Below, one piece after another: positions 7,440 through 15,144 of a DNA stretch of 16,575 bases. The notes under the pieces were generated by a model. It was given only the letters and a program-made list of their open reading frames with translations, was not told the origin of the DNA and ran no database searches. The DNA is from Clostridia bacterium DTU080 (GTDB lineage: Bacteria > Bacillota > Limnochordia > DTU080), in the NCBI GenBank assembly GCA_001513395.1, contig LFTP01000225.1, positions 1-16,575 on the forward strand, written 5' to 3'. The first letter of the stretch is position 1. Every line of letters begins with the position of its first letter. A program made the translations under genes and the position numbers.

Positions 7440-8545
7440 GGAACCTCATAAGGAATAAAGTGTAGCCCTTCGTAATCACGTCGCCATGCTCCGCCTGCAA
7501 GCACCCTCTCGTAGCTCCCGTCTTCATGAGAAGTGATTTCACATATGTAGAGTTTGTCTTCATCCTCATAGAAGATGATACGCTCCGGACGACCGCCCCA
7601 AGGGTAGACGCGCAAGTCACTGTTTATCTTGCTCTTAGCACGGGCGCGCACTTCGGGGATCAGCAATTCCGCCAGTCTTTTCTCAACTCGCCTTCTCTCG
7701 ATCTGATGCTTATGACTGTCTTGCAGCTCAGTTAAAGTCCTGTACGCCTGTGGAGAAAGGTATAACTGACGATCGACAATCTGAGACAGCCTGTCGCGAA
7801 AAGCCCTGTGGATTAGATCGCCCGCCGCGGACAAACAAACGAGACCGTCTTGCTCGATGATCAAACTCCGGATTTCCGCCGGCACGCCGCCCCGTCCGGA
7901 GCGCCAATCGGCCAAAAACTCTCTCCACTCCCTTTGTGAGGGCATCTCATCGAGTTTCTCAAACAACTCCTCGTACTCAACGATGGAGCCGTAGTCCACG
8001 GAGATGGGCAAGGGAGGCATTTTGACTAAGCCGTCAAACAGCTCATGGACATAATAGACGGACACGTTAAACAGCGCCCCCACGATGGTAGCGTAGGCGA
8101 TCTCGGCTTTAAATCCTCCCGTGGCCACCAAGATCACCCGATTGCCGTTCTTGCGATCATCGTATTCCTCGATCAGTTCCACCAGCGTATCAACTAAGGC
8201 CCTCAGTCCTTGGTTGGCGAACTCCCTATGTCTGTAGCTCAAGCCCGTGATCTCTCGACTCTCGGTTGAGTAGCCGTGTGCTCTGTAATGATAACTCAGA
8301 GCTTCACTGCACAGTCTCCCGTCCGGCGTGGCCGAGTGGAGGAAGATCAACCGATCTCCGGGTCGCAAGACTTTGTCGCTGATCAGCCTGTGAAGGGTGT
8401 TCGACTCAGCGCAGGCCTGAACGGGATCCTCCTTATTTATAAAAGCCCTTAGCTCGTCTTGCGTAGCCTCTCCGTCGCCTCCGTTACGCCTCCAATTCGA
8501 CAATAACGAAGTCCCTACCGTACAGATACCGGTGCTCATCGTCAT
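7433..8545 (-). CDS. CARF-domain effector of the APE2256/CARF7 type with a predicted RelE-like C-terminal domain (Cami1-like)
   Basis: Predicted cOA-activated effector of the type III system. Residues 5-175 form an APE2256-type CARF domain: an N-terminal strand with TVGTSLLSN (ligand-loop motif) and a second conserved strand and loop, VILVATGGFKAE, at 137-148. Residues about 185-262 look like a winged helix (DGLVCLSAAGDLIHRAF). Residues about 265-370 have the RelE/ParE toxin pattern: Arg/Lys-rich helices, LRVYPWGG, RIIFYEDEDKLYI, then ITSHEDGSYERVL with candidate catalytic His340 and Tyr345 and nearby Arg and Lys. Known Cami1 proteins are CARF-RelE fusions that cut mRNA on the ribosome; assignment here is inference from pattern. 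ATG 8545 has AGGAG 7 bases upstream. GTG 8551, overlapping the cmr6 stop, is the alternative. It is the last gene of the operon, 2 bases after cmr6. The alternative is a CARF-HTH protein with an unrelated tail. Confidence 0.72.
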   Translation of the reverse strand: MTMSTGICTVGTSLLSNWRRNGGDGEATQDELRAFINKEDPVQACAESNTLHRLISDKVLRPGDRLIFLHSATPDGRLCSEALSYHYRAHGYSTESREITGLSYRHREFANQGLRALVDTLVELIEEYDDRKNGNRVILVATGGFKAEIAYATIVGALFNVSVYYVHELFDGLVKMPPLPISVDYGSIVEYEELFEKLDEMPSQREWREFLADWRSGRGGVPAEIRSLIIEQDGLVCLSAAGDLIHRAFRDRLSQIVDRQLYLSPQAYRTLTELQDSHKHQIERRRVEKRLAELLIPEVRARAKSKINSDLRVYPWGGRPERIIFYEDEDKLYICEITSHEDGSYERVLAGGAWRRDYEGLHFIPYEVPV

Positions 8546-8547
8546 TC

Positions 8548-9693
8548 TCACACTCCTGACGTGTCCACAGGTTCCGCCGTGACGAACCAGTCTGTCCGGT
8601 CAAAACTGATAACACGCAACTCACGTTCGGTGCCGACCTCAACGTCATTTTCCCGACCGTACACGATGGCTCTGGTGTCCGGATCTCCCACAATCTCGTA
8701 TCTCTGTCGATTCCGGCCCCTGCGACCTGACTCTTCCACGCGTCGGGCCCGAATAATCTGCCCTGGTTGGTATTCGCGTCGGGAGGACGACGAAGGAGCT
8801 TGCGCTGATGACGACGCTTCAGGGCCGGACGCAGCCGAAGTATTCACCGCCGACGACGCAGGAGAAGATGATAACGACTCAGCCTCCCTCTCCGTCGGCA
8901 ACGACCTCCTCGGAGGATGCCACGTGTCCATGTCATAGAGCCTGCCGTAGCCCGCGTTGGTCTTGGCCCCTACACCCCACTCAGCCAGGGCTTCCAACAG
9001 AAGCTCCATGGCCCGCTCAACCCAGGGCATCGCCTCCGGTTGATCAACGACGGCAGATACGGCAACCAAAAAACGTCCCTTGACACTGATAAACGGTATT
9101 GGACGCGGATCCATAATCTCTATATCGTAAAGCCCCGCAGCCTGACCCCTGTAATAATACGGATAGTGGACAGTCAAGACATCCATCTGCATGGCCTCGG
9201 CCAATGAAGCGGGCTCCAGCCAGGCGTCATGGAAGACGATCAACCCTTGCCCGTCTTGAGTGCCAAACATGCACTGATAGGCGCTGCCTTCCACAGAGAA
9301 CTCCCGATCTCCGCCGACTTCTTCACATCCCCATACCGAGGCCGCGTAAGCGGCCGCCAATCCCTTAAGAGAGGAACCGGGAATCACCGGTACCCCATAC
9401 GTGCCGTGCAGCCTTATGCTGCTTTCATAGACCGTATCACCGCTGCCGATAAGCACTCGACCCGATCCGGTATCGACTACGGCAGTCGCGGCACCTTGGA
9501 GGCTGTGCGTCCAACGGTTAAACGCTTTCCTATAGAGCCCTATCAAATTGCGAGACGTATCTATAGCCGTGCGCATAGAGCCCGTCCGGCCCTGGGGATC
9601 ATCGCCGCGCAAAACAGCGTAACGGTCCAGAACAAGGCCGGGATTGCTCGCCTGACGAAGATCAACGTTAGCCAATGCCTGCCGCCTACTCAC
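8548..9693 (-). CDS. cmr6: Cmr6, type III-B RAMP subunit, with serine-rich linker and extra C-terminal domain
   Basis: Backbone-end RAMP subunit of the Cmr RNA-targeting complex. Residues about 90-252 carry the Cmr6 core: IPGSSLKGLAAAY at 104-116 (RAMP helix with the conserved G-S-S-L-K-G), the YPYYY segment near 177, and the glycine-rich end GVGAKTNAGYGRL at 240-252. The usual protein ends about there. Here it continues through a Ser/Ala/Pro-rich low-complexity linker (about 262-305) into a 70-residue basic-then-acidic domain at 308-377. That domain begins with YQPGQIIRARRVEE and ends with ELRVISFDRTDWFVTAEP, a pattern of short strands like an OB fold. The extra domain might bind RNA; this is inference. 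GTG 9693 is supported by GAAGAGGGGG about 5-6 bases upstream. It follows cmr5 by 14 bases. Confidence 0.9.
   Translation of the reverse strand: MSRRQALANVDLRQASNPGLVLDRYAVLRGDDPQGRTGSMRTAIDTSRNLIGLYRKAFNRWTHSLQGAATAVVDTGSGRVLIGSGDTVYESSIRLHGTYGVPVIPGSSLKGLAAAYAASVWGCEEVGGDREFSVEGSAYQCMFGTQDGQGLIVFHDAWLEPASLAEAMQMDVLTVHYPYYYRGQAAGLYDIEIMDPRPIPFISVKGRFLVAVSAVVDQPEAMPWVERAMELLLEALAEWGVGAKTNAGYGRLYDMDTWHPPRRSLPTEREAESLSSSPASSAVNTSAASGPEASSSAQAPSSSSRREYQPGQIIRARRVEESGRRGRNRQRYEIVGDPDTRAIVYGRENDVEVGTERELRVISFDRTDWFVTAEPVDTSGV
8553..8557 (-). promoter_or_regulatory. Ribosome binding site deciding the start of the last CARF gene
   Basis: AGGAG on the minus strand lies within the last codons of cmr6 and 7 bases before ATG 8545. 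It is only 1 base from the overlapping GTG 8551, which is too close, so ATG 8545 is preferred. Confidence 0.6.
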
Positions 9694-9707
9694 CGTGATC
9701 CCCCTCT

Positions 9708-10088
9708 TCAGGTAACATCGTCAGTCCTCAGATAAGCCTGTGCGTAGCGCTTCAGCCATCCGGCAACGATCATCACATCACGTGTCAGATGCATATACTC
9801 CTCGACATTGGCCGCTAGAGCCCTCTTATGCAGGGACCGAGCATCCGTTACGCCCTCCATATTCAAAACGATGGCTATATCAGTCAGATAGTGAGGACGG
9901 TCTTCTTTGTCGATCGTGAAAAATGAGGTAGCCTGAGCCAGACCGTTGATGTGCACTAAGGAAGGAAAACCTTCGGCATTTCGGAGGTATTGTTCTTTGG
10001 CTTCTTGTCCCGCATTGACCATAGCTTGAACTCTCTCAAAGGCCCGCTCCGCCAAAATGTTATCCCTCGGTATGATACCGTTACACAT
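9708..10088 (-). CDS. cmr5: Cmr5, small helical subunit of the type III-B complex
   Basis: A 126-residue, mostly helical protein. In the family it forms the minor filament that lines the belly of the Cmr complex and contacts Cmr4 and Cmr2. Visible marks are RAFERVQAM at the start of the first helix, the FPSLVHINGLAQATSFF segment (typical of Cmr5: a helix turn, then Gly-Leu), and the C-terminal helix YMHLTRDVMIVAGWLKRYAQ. A longer reading frame upstream is an artefact of the cmr4 region. ATG 10088 begins 2 bases after the cmr4 stop and has GGGAGGTG about 7 bases upstream. The strong SD inside the end of cmr4 suggests coupled translation of the two structural subunits. Confidence 0.9.
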   Translation of the reverse strand: MCNGIIPRDNILAERAFERVQAMVNAGQEAKEQYLRNAEGFPSLVHINGLAQATSFFTIDKEDRPHYLTDIAIVLNMEGVTDARSLHKRALAANVEEYMHLTRDVMIVAGWLKRYAQAYLRTDDVT

Positions 10089-10090
10089 GA

Positions 10091-10978
10091 TTACACCTCC
10101 CGGCCTGCGCCAAAGACACAGCGCACCCTTCCGAGGCCGATGGTCTGATTGCCTCCCAACTGAGCCGGCCACTCGCCATGAAAGACCGTGTCGAGCAACT
10201 CCTCGGGACTCAAACCTCCGTTCTGGCGGCTCAAGACTCGATCGCACCACAAGACTCCGACCAAGATGGTCTCAGCGGGAAGGCTCTCCTGATTCCACAA
10301 CGCACGGGTCGCCACCGTCTTGTTTTCATCCAATCGAATGCGGGCCACCACTTCCGTGGCATGTGTTGTCAGGTAGTCAAACACAGTCCCGGGCACTACG
10401 AGGAACCGTTGTTTAAAAAGACTACGCCATGGGGCGTTATCATCGCCGGGGAAGATCCATGCAGCCAGCCGCTCAGCCAACTCACCGATCCCTTGTGAAG
10501 CCTGAGCATTGAGATCCAGATCTTCAAGATACACCCGGCCGCCTCCTTGAAGACAACTGTCGTCAGAGACCAGAGCTTCGTTGTTTGCCATCTCCAGATC
10601 CGGTAACGTCAACTCCTCGGGGGCGGCAAACTTACTGTCGCGCTGAATACGCCGCAGGACCAATGGAGTGGTCACATAGGCAAAGGTGCCGTACAGACTG
10701 CGCACAGGGAAAAAGGCTATGTTGGCATCTCCGATGACCACGGAACCGGCATGCCCTTCGCTTTCTCCGGGGACGCCGAAAATCGTGTTCTCCAGCTCGT
10801 TGTGCTTGCCCGCAGCCACCAACGCTCTCCAAGCCCCTTTGACGCTGCTGCCCGGCACTAAAGGCCACGAGGTCGCCTTTTCACGCATGATGGGAAGGTC
10901 TATAAATCCTAATCCTTGCCCGGAACCCACGTGCAAAGGAGTCAGCGCATGAATCCAGTACAACTTGGCGTAACTCAC
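10091..10978 (-). CDS. cmr4: Cmr4, catalytic backbone RAMP of the type III-B complex
   Basis: Repeated backbone subunit that cleaves target RNA at 6-nt intervals. The N-terminus has the RAMP strand and TPLHVGSGQGLGFIDLPIMRE. Asp27 in the IDLPIMRE loop corresponds by pattern to the catalytic Asp of Cmr4, so target RNA cleavage should be intact, and His16 sits in the conserved TPLHVG. The RAMP glycine-rich helix is VPGSSVKGAWRAL (41-53). Length is 295 residues, normal for the family. The start is GTG 10978, whose GTGA overlaps the TGA of cmr3, with GGAG 6 bases upstream. The C-terminus ends with the RAMP glycine-rich GGNQTIGLGRVRCVF. Confidence 0.93.
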   Translation of the reverse strand: MSYAKLYWIHALTPLHVGSGQGLGFIDLPIMREKATSWPLVPGSSVKGAWRALVAAGKHNELENTIFGVPGESEGHAGSVVIGDANIAFFPVRSLYGTFAYVTTPLVLRRIQRDSKFAAPEELTLPDLEMANNEALVSDDSCLQGGGRVYLEDLDLNAQASQGIGELAERLAAWIFPGDDNAPWRSLFKQRFLVVPGTVFDYLTTHATEVVARIRLDENKTVATRALWNQESLPAETILVGVLWCDRVLSRQNGGLSPEELLDTVFHGEWPAQLGGNQTIGLGRVRCVFGAGREV

Positions 10979-12168
10979 TTCTTCTCCACCCTTTCGTTAT
11001 TGACTTGTCCCCACAGGCCCCAACAGACCAGTCCGAACCCGTCTCGGGCATCTTCCTCATCATCCGACAGCGGTTGTAGCCACAATTCCTCCAGGTCGCT
11101 CGGATCTCCGTATAGCACGTCAAAGAAGTAGACGCTGCCTGCCGGAACGAGTCTTCGGATCGGTTTGGGACCCGGCAACTCATAGCTCCAGCCCGACACC
11201 GGCTGCCAACGCCCCACTGCAGCTCCCCTCAGGCGTAGCTTAAGGCTCGTGCCGTGAATCTCTCCTTCCAGACTCTCGGGATCCAACCAACCGGGTCGCC
11301 ATCCACCGGCAAAGACGGCAGGGGTGGCCAAATACATGAAGACGCGACTGGCTCCTTTCAGGCGCGCAGCCAGTTCCTTCGGCATCGTCCAGTTCCCGGC
11401 CCAACCCGGGTCCCACATCGCCAGTCGTCTGGCCCCGCCGACCGGATGTACCCAGGTTTGGCTGGCCAGTCTCTTTTCCCACTCCGAATCGGGAAGGTCA
11501 ACTTGAACGGCCAGGGCCTGCTCCTCACCCCAAACGAAATCAAGCCCTTGCGTAACAAACAAGGCACCGTCGACGCCTATGCGCCTGTCATCGTCAATTC
11601 GAACGTGTACCCTCTCTTCCACGGAAGGATAGCGAACGGTTTTCTTGCAGTCATAGACAAAGGACTGGTCTCCCAGAAGCCACTTGGTCAACATATCAGC
11701 GTGCCAAAGACCTTCTCCTAAGTCCGGCTTTTGGCGCAGTTTTGGTATCAAAGGCCACAACCCGGACAGATTCATACCCCAGCCGTCGGGCATTTCTGCC
11801 GGTTCGAGCCTTTCCACTACGTATTCCGAGTCCTCATCCTTTAGAAACCGCGACGCTTCAGAGTCCCGGTCGGTTTTTGCCCGCAGGAAGTTCTGCGGTC
11901 GGGGAAAATAAAGCTCGTTGTTATATAAAGCAAGGGGCCCGCGCACTCGAATCAGTTTCAGTTGGTCAACAAAACCCGGGTCCGAAAATGCATCGCGGCG
12001 TCCTTTTATCGCCTTGCCTAACATGGTCCGCAATGAACCGGCCACTACGGACGGATAAGGCCAGGGTAGACAATACATCCGGCTGCCCGCCTCACGGCCG
12101 AAGGGCCGTCCGTCACGGGCCACAAGAGGATCCCGGGGATATATAGCCATCGATAACACCCTACTCAC
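10975..12168 (-). CDS. cmr3: Cmr3, crRNA 5'-tag-binding RAMP subunit
   Basis: RAMP subunit that pairs with Cmr2 at the foot of the complex and recognises the crRNA 5' tag in the family. The diagnostic N-terminus reads YPRDPLVARDGRPFG, followed by LPWPYPSVVAGSLRTML, the conserved Cmr3 signature with its RAMP helix. A basic segment and a C-terminal glycine-containing DGFGLVCWG end the protein. Length is about 390-397 residues, normal. Two starts are possible: GTG 12168, one base after the cmr2 stop, and ATG 12150, which has GTAGGG 6-7 bases upstream. The first gives the whole frame; the second loses only VSRVLS. Translation is probably coupled to cmr2. Confidence 0.92.
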   Translation of the reverse strand: MSRVLSMAIYPRDPLVARDGRPFGREAGSRMYCLPWPYPSVVAGSLRTMLGKAIKGRRDAFSDPGFVDQLKLIRVRGPLALYNNELYFPRPQNFLRAKTDRDSEASRFLKDEDSEYVVERLEPAEMPDGWGMNLSGLWPLIPKLRQKPDLGEGLWHADMLTKWLLGDQSFVYDCKKTVRYPSVEERVHVRIDDDRRIGVDGALFVTQGLDFVWGEEQALAVQVDLPDSEWEKRLASQTWVHPVGGARRLAMWDPGWAGNWTMPKELAARLKGASRVFMYLATPAVFAGGWRPGWLDPESLEGEIHGTSLKLRLRGAAVGRWQPVSGWSYELPGPKPIRRLVPAGSVYFFDVLYGDPSDLEELWLQPLSDDEEDARDGFGLVCWGLWGQVNNERVEKK

Positions 12169-12169
12169 C

Positions 12170-13960
12170 TCACATGCTGTCTGAAGCGCGACTCACCTGA
12201 AGCAACTGAACCGCCAGCAGCATCATCCGCACACGGCGTTGGAAACCCTCCGTCCATTCCCGATCTCGCTTCCTCTTGTCTGAACCATCCTCCGGTTCTT
12301 CCAGCCCTTCAAACAGAAGCTCCAAAGCCGTCTGCAGACTGCCCTTGTCCTTGATCTCCTTGCGTTTTAGCAACCGCTCGGCGTCGGCTCGCAGCGCCTC
12401 TCGGATCCAGCCGTTGACGTCTTCCGATGCGCGATCATCCTCGCGATTGGCCCGTTGGCCATCGTCTTCCGGCGCGCCCCTATCTTGAGGCAGATAGCGA
12501 CCGATGAGCATATTCAGTTCATAGGCTGCCTGCATGGGCACACTGTCCGAACCCAGAAGCCTCAGCCAGGTTTTGAGTCGTTTGTCTGGATCTTCGTCCC
12601 AGCGGAAGCGAACGAGCAAATCTCCTCCGGATCTTTTATACAGGCAGAAAGCCAAACCGTTGCGATCCGGTTTTTTGGCATAATCCAGTGCTTGTCTGGC
12701 CCGGGTCAGGACGTCGACGAGCGGCTCCCGGTAATGATTGACGGCGATGCCTATGGACAGAGTCGGGGCCTGACCGCCTTTCACCACCTGCTCGAGCAGT
12801 TCACTGAACCTCGTATGTAAATCCCGGGCTGCCTCTAACACCCTATCGAGGGGAACAAAGGCCAGTACATCATCACCGCCGGAATAGACAAGAGCTCCGT
12901 AATGCTTGGCTATGATGTTTTGAGCTTCCCTAGCGAACTCAGATAGCTTTTCGGAAAGCTTACGGAGTTCATCCTCGTCTTTAAGACCGTCAATCGCCGC
13001 TCCCATGCGGTCACCGTCCGCGTTAAGTACCGCCATATACGGAGAGGCGGCGGGCGCCTTGCTCACCAGCTTCTTAATCTGCTCGCGAAGCGACTCATGC
13101 TCCGAACCGGAAAGAGCTTCTTCCAAACGACTCGGATAACAAATCGTTGCTTCGTACGGAAACAGCTTAAACTGCGACCAGGGCAGATACGGGAGTTCGG
13201 GCACCTGTTCCGCCAGTCTTCTTAGCGCTTCGAGTCGTTCCGGTTGCTTCTCAGCAATGGCACGCAACCATGGATCGGCAGCTATGCGACCGATGGAAGG
13301 ATACTGCTTTCTTCCTTGGCCAAGCCTTTTGACAAAGCCGATGGCATCCAGCTGCTCGCCTGTCATCAAATCCAGACGTCGCAAATCCTTGTCTGAAAGA
13401 GATCGCGGGTTCAATACACTCTCATGCCTGGCATCAAGCGAGGATTTTGGCACTCTTTCCTTTCCGTAACCGGGACTAAAATCGCGCAGTGCTTTGCGTC
13501 CATCGAGAAGTCTCTCGACATCTCGCCTGCTTTCCATATCATCCTTCTTACCCGGCACCCAAGCGCCGTAAATCTCCAAGAACTCGTCGATCTGCTTCTC
13601 CCAAAGATCCGCGTTGACAAAAGCCCTGGTCTTCTCCAAAACCTGATTTGCCTCTTCACGCAAACGATCCCGACCAGCCTGCTCAGCGGAAGCAAACACA
13701 TCCGCCGGCCTCAAATGATCAGGGACATAAGCCAGAATCTTGTTGGCCACGTTAAGATCCGAGTCGGGTTTAAGATCTTCGTCTTCTATCCCGGGGCGGA
13801 TAAGACTGACCCCCTGCTCATGAAGACTGCGTGCCACAGCCTTGCTCACCTCAGAGAGCAGCCACGAGCCATACCACAGATCCCGGGTGCGTCTGGCCGC
13901 AGCGATAAAACCCTGCACTGGGCCGATACTGATGCTTAGCCAGTATCCCCCCATCAGCAT
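12170..13960 (-). CDS. cmr2: Cmr2/Cas10, HD-less cyclic oligoadenylate synthase of the type III-B complex
   Basis: Large subunit that makes cyclic oligoadenylates when target RNA is bound. The protein starts directly with the Cmr2 N-terminal palm region (SIGPVQGFIAAARRTRDLWYGS, reported here in two parts: SIGPVQGF and RRTRDLWYGS). No HD nuclease domain precedes it, and at 596 residues it is far shorter than HD-bearing Cmr2. The first palm's remaining motif DGDRMG lies at 315-320. The second palm carries the intact catalytic GGDD at 361-364. VPKSSLDARHESVL and the LDAIGFVKRLG segments are typical of the family. Only two Cys occur in the whole protein, so the usual four-Cys zinc finger is absent. 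A charged stretch near residues 485-510 looks like a flexible insert. ATG 13960 lies 5 bases after AAGGGAG; GTG 13966 and ATG 13954 (overlapping TGATG) are alternatives. Confidence 0.93.
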   Translation of the reverse strand: MLMGGYWLSISIGPVQGFIAAARRTRDLWYGSWLLSEVSKAVARSLHEQGVSLIRPGIEDEDLKPDSDLNVANKILAYVPDHLRPADVFASAEQAGRDRLREEANQVLEKTRAFVNADLWEKQIDEFLEIYGAWVPGKKDDMESRRDVERLLDGRKALRDFSPGYGKERVPKSSLDARHESVLNPRSLSDKDLRRLDLMTGEQLDAIGFVKRLGQGRKQYPSIGRIAADPWLRAIAEKQPERLEALRRLAEQVPELPYLPWSQFKLFPYEATICYPSRLEEALSGSEHESLREQIKKLVSKAPAASPYMAVLNADGDRMGAAIDGLKDEDELRKLSEKLSEFAREAQNIIAKHYGALVYSGGDDVLAFVPLDRVLEAARDLHTRFSELLEQVVKGGQAPTLSIGIAVNHYREPLVDVLTRARQALDYAKKPDRNGLAFCLYKRSGGDLLVRFRWDEDPDKRLKTWLRLLGSDSVPMQAAYELNMLIGRYLPQDRGAPEDDGQRANREDDRASEDVNGWIREALRADAERLLKRKEIKDKGSLQTALELLFEGLEEPEDGSDKRKRDREWTEGFQRRVRMMLLAVQLLQVSRASDSM

Positions 13961-15144
13961 CTCCACTCCCTTCTCAACATGTTCTCAAAGGCCTCGAGAG
14001 CGCTATCGGCACGGAATTTGTCGAGAGGTGAGTTCGCATAGCTGCGGACCAATACACCGCGAACGTGCTCCTCCCCAAACGGGGGCCCATCGGGACCCAA
14101 TCGCACACCTCGCAGCGGCGGAGTGCACATGATCAAAGCCATGGGATAGATTTGGCCGTCTTCGACCTTTAAAGGCCTCAAAATAACGGGACTGGGCCGA
14201 CGACTTCCTTCGTAGGGATTTGTCGTCAAAGGGCTTATTGTAACCGCTCGTGGCTCGTCGTTGTCCTTGAAACGGATGATCAGGGGCAATCCGAGTTCAG
14301 CCCGGGGAAAAGCGTCGTTGTCGCCGGTAATGCTCTGACGGTGCCTCCGGTGCGCCCTATTGGTGATACGCCGAATGCTGTCGGCCTCGGGCCAACGAGA
14401 ACGGCTTTCGTTATCGCGTCTTCCATGGGGGACTTGTCGGAAGCGAAACAGCGAATTAAGGGCCTGCTTCCAGGTCTCATTGGCTTGTCGTCTCTGATTT
14501 CGGGTATCCCAGAAAAGCCGTGGAGTCAAAAGAGACCAAGACCGACAGCCCTGAGGTCCGTTGCCCCAAAGCTCTGTAAGACGCTCACGCAATTTTCTAG
14601 GAGACTCGGGTGCATACTCCCTGATAAACAGGGCACCGGCACCTCGTCTGGTACGCATGCCGATTCCGCCGAAGTTGGCCCATGCCCAGAGGGCGTCCTC
14701 AATATCTCGCCTATACTTCACGGGGTACTCCAAGCGCAAGGCAAACTCTACCCGAGCGCTTTGTTCGGCAATACGAGGCACACCGCGCCCCATGAAGGGG
14801 AAACGCACGGCATCCGGAAAGTCTCTATCGTTTTCACTAAACCGTTCTGCCTCTACCTCGCCAACGGTTATCGTCAAACGTCCCGGGGAGCTGGCCGCTC
14901 CGAAGATCTCCTTTTCCCTCTCATATAGTTGTTGAAAATCGCTGTGGATTTGGCAGGCTCGCCACCAGTAACGCAAGAGCCCGCGAATGGTCCCGCCGCG
15001 CACATATGAATGACGATCCAACTGTAAAGGCGTGACCCCGCCGCCCAACATCGGTGTGATGGTCTCTATTCTCAGCTCTTTGCGCACCCAATCAGCCCGC
15101 TGATTGACCTCAGGTCTCGGTGGACATTCAGGTATGTTGCGCAT
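13954..15144 (-). CDS. cmr1: Cmr1, RAMP subunit at the crRNA 3' end of the complex
   Basis: RAMP subunit that, together with Cmr6, caps the crRNA 3' end of the Cmr filament. The signature is near the N-terminus: a first strand LRIETITPMLGGGV (25-38), then HSYVRGGTIRGLLRYWWRA (45-63), which is the Cmr1 RAMP helix with its RGLLRYWWRA core. Later comes RTRRGAGALFI, another RAMP glycine-rich piece, and acidic and basic stretches. Length is 396 residues, within the family range. ATG 15144 is preferred because AAGGAGGGG lies about 10 bases upstream; ATG 15177 would add 11 non-conserved residues and has a weaker SD. With the preferred start the gene overlaps the previous one by 17 bases. Confidence 0.9.
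   Translation of the reverse strand: MRNIPECPPRPEVNQRADWVRKELRIETITPMLGGGVTPLQLDRHSYVRGGTIRGLLRYWWRACQIHSDFQQLYEREKEIFGAASSPGRLTITVGEVEAERFSENDRDFPDAVRFPFMGRGVPRIAEQSARVEFALRLEYPVKYRRDIEDALWAWANFGGIGMRTRRGAGALFIREYAPESPRKLRERLTELWGNGPQGCRSWSLLTPRLFWDTRNQRRQANETWKQALNSLFRFRQVPHGRRDNESRSRWPEADSIRRITNRAHRRHRQSITGDNDAFPRAELGLPLIIRFKDNDEPRAVTISPLTTNPYEGSRRPSPVILRPLKVEDGQIYPMALIMCTPPLRGVRLGPDGPPFGEEHVRGVLVRSYANSPLDKFRADSALEAFENMLRREWRC

Noticed and set aside
7526..7735. Plus-strand frame opposite the RelE-like domain as a possible antitoxin
   Set aside because: A RelE-type domain invites a search for an antitoxin, but this frame has no SD, no DNA-binding pattern and is fully antisense. CARF-controlled RelE does not need one.
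9708..10250. Longer Cmr5 start at 10250
   Set aside because: The first 54 codons overlap cmr4 in another frame and read like random Arg/Pro-rich sequence. ATG 10088 has a strong SD and gives a normal Cmr5.
12455..12820. Plus-strand open frame of 121 codons
   Set aside because: It is a shadow of the cmr2 palm region; the GGDD-bearing frame is on the minus strand.
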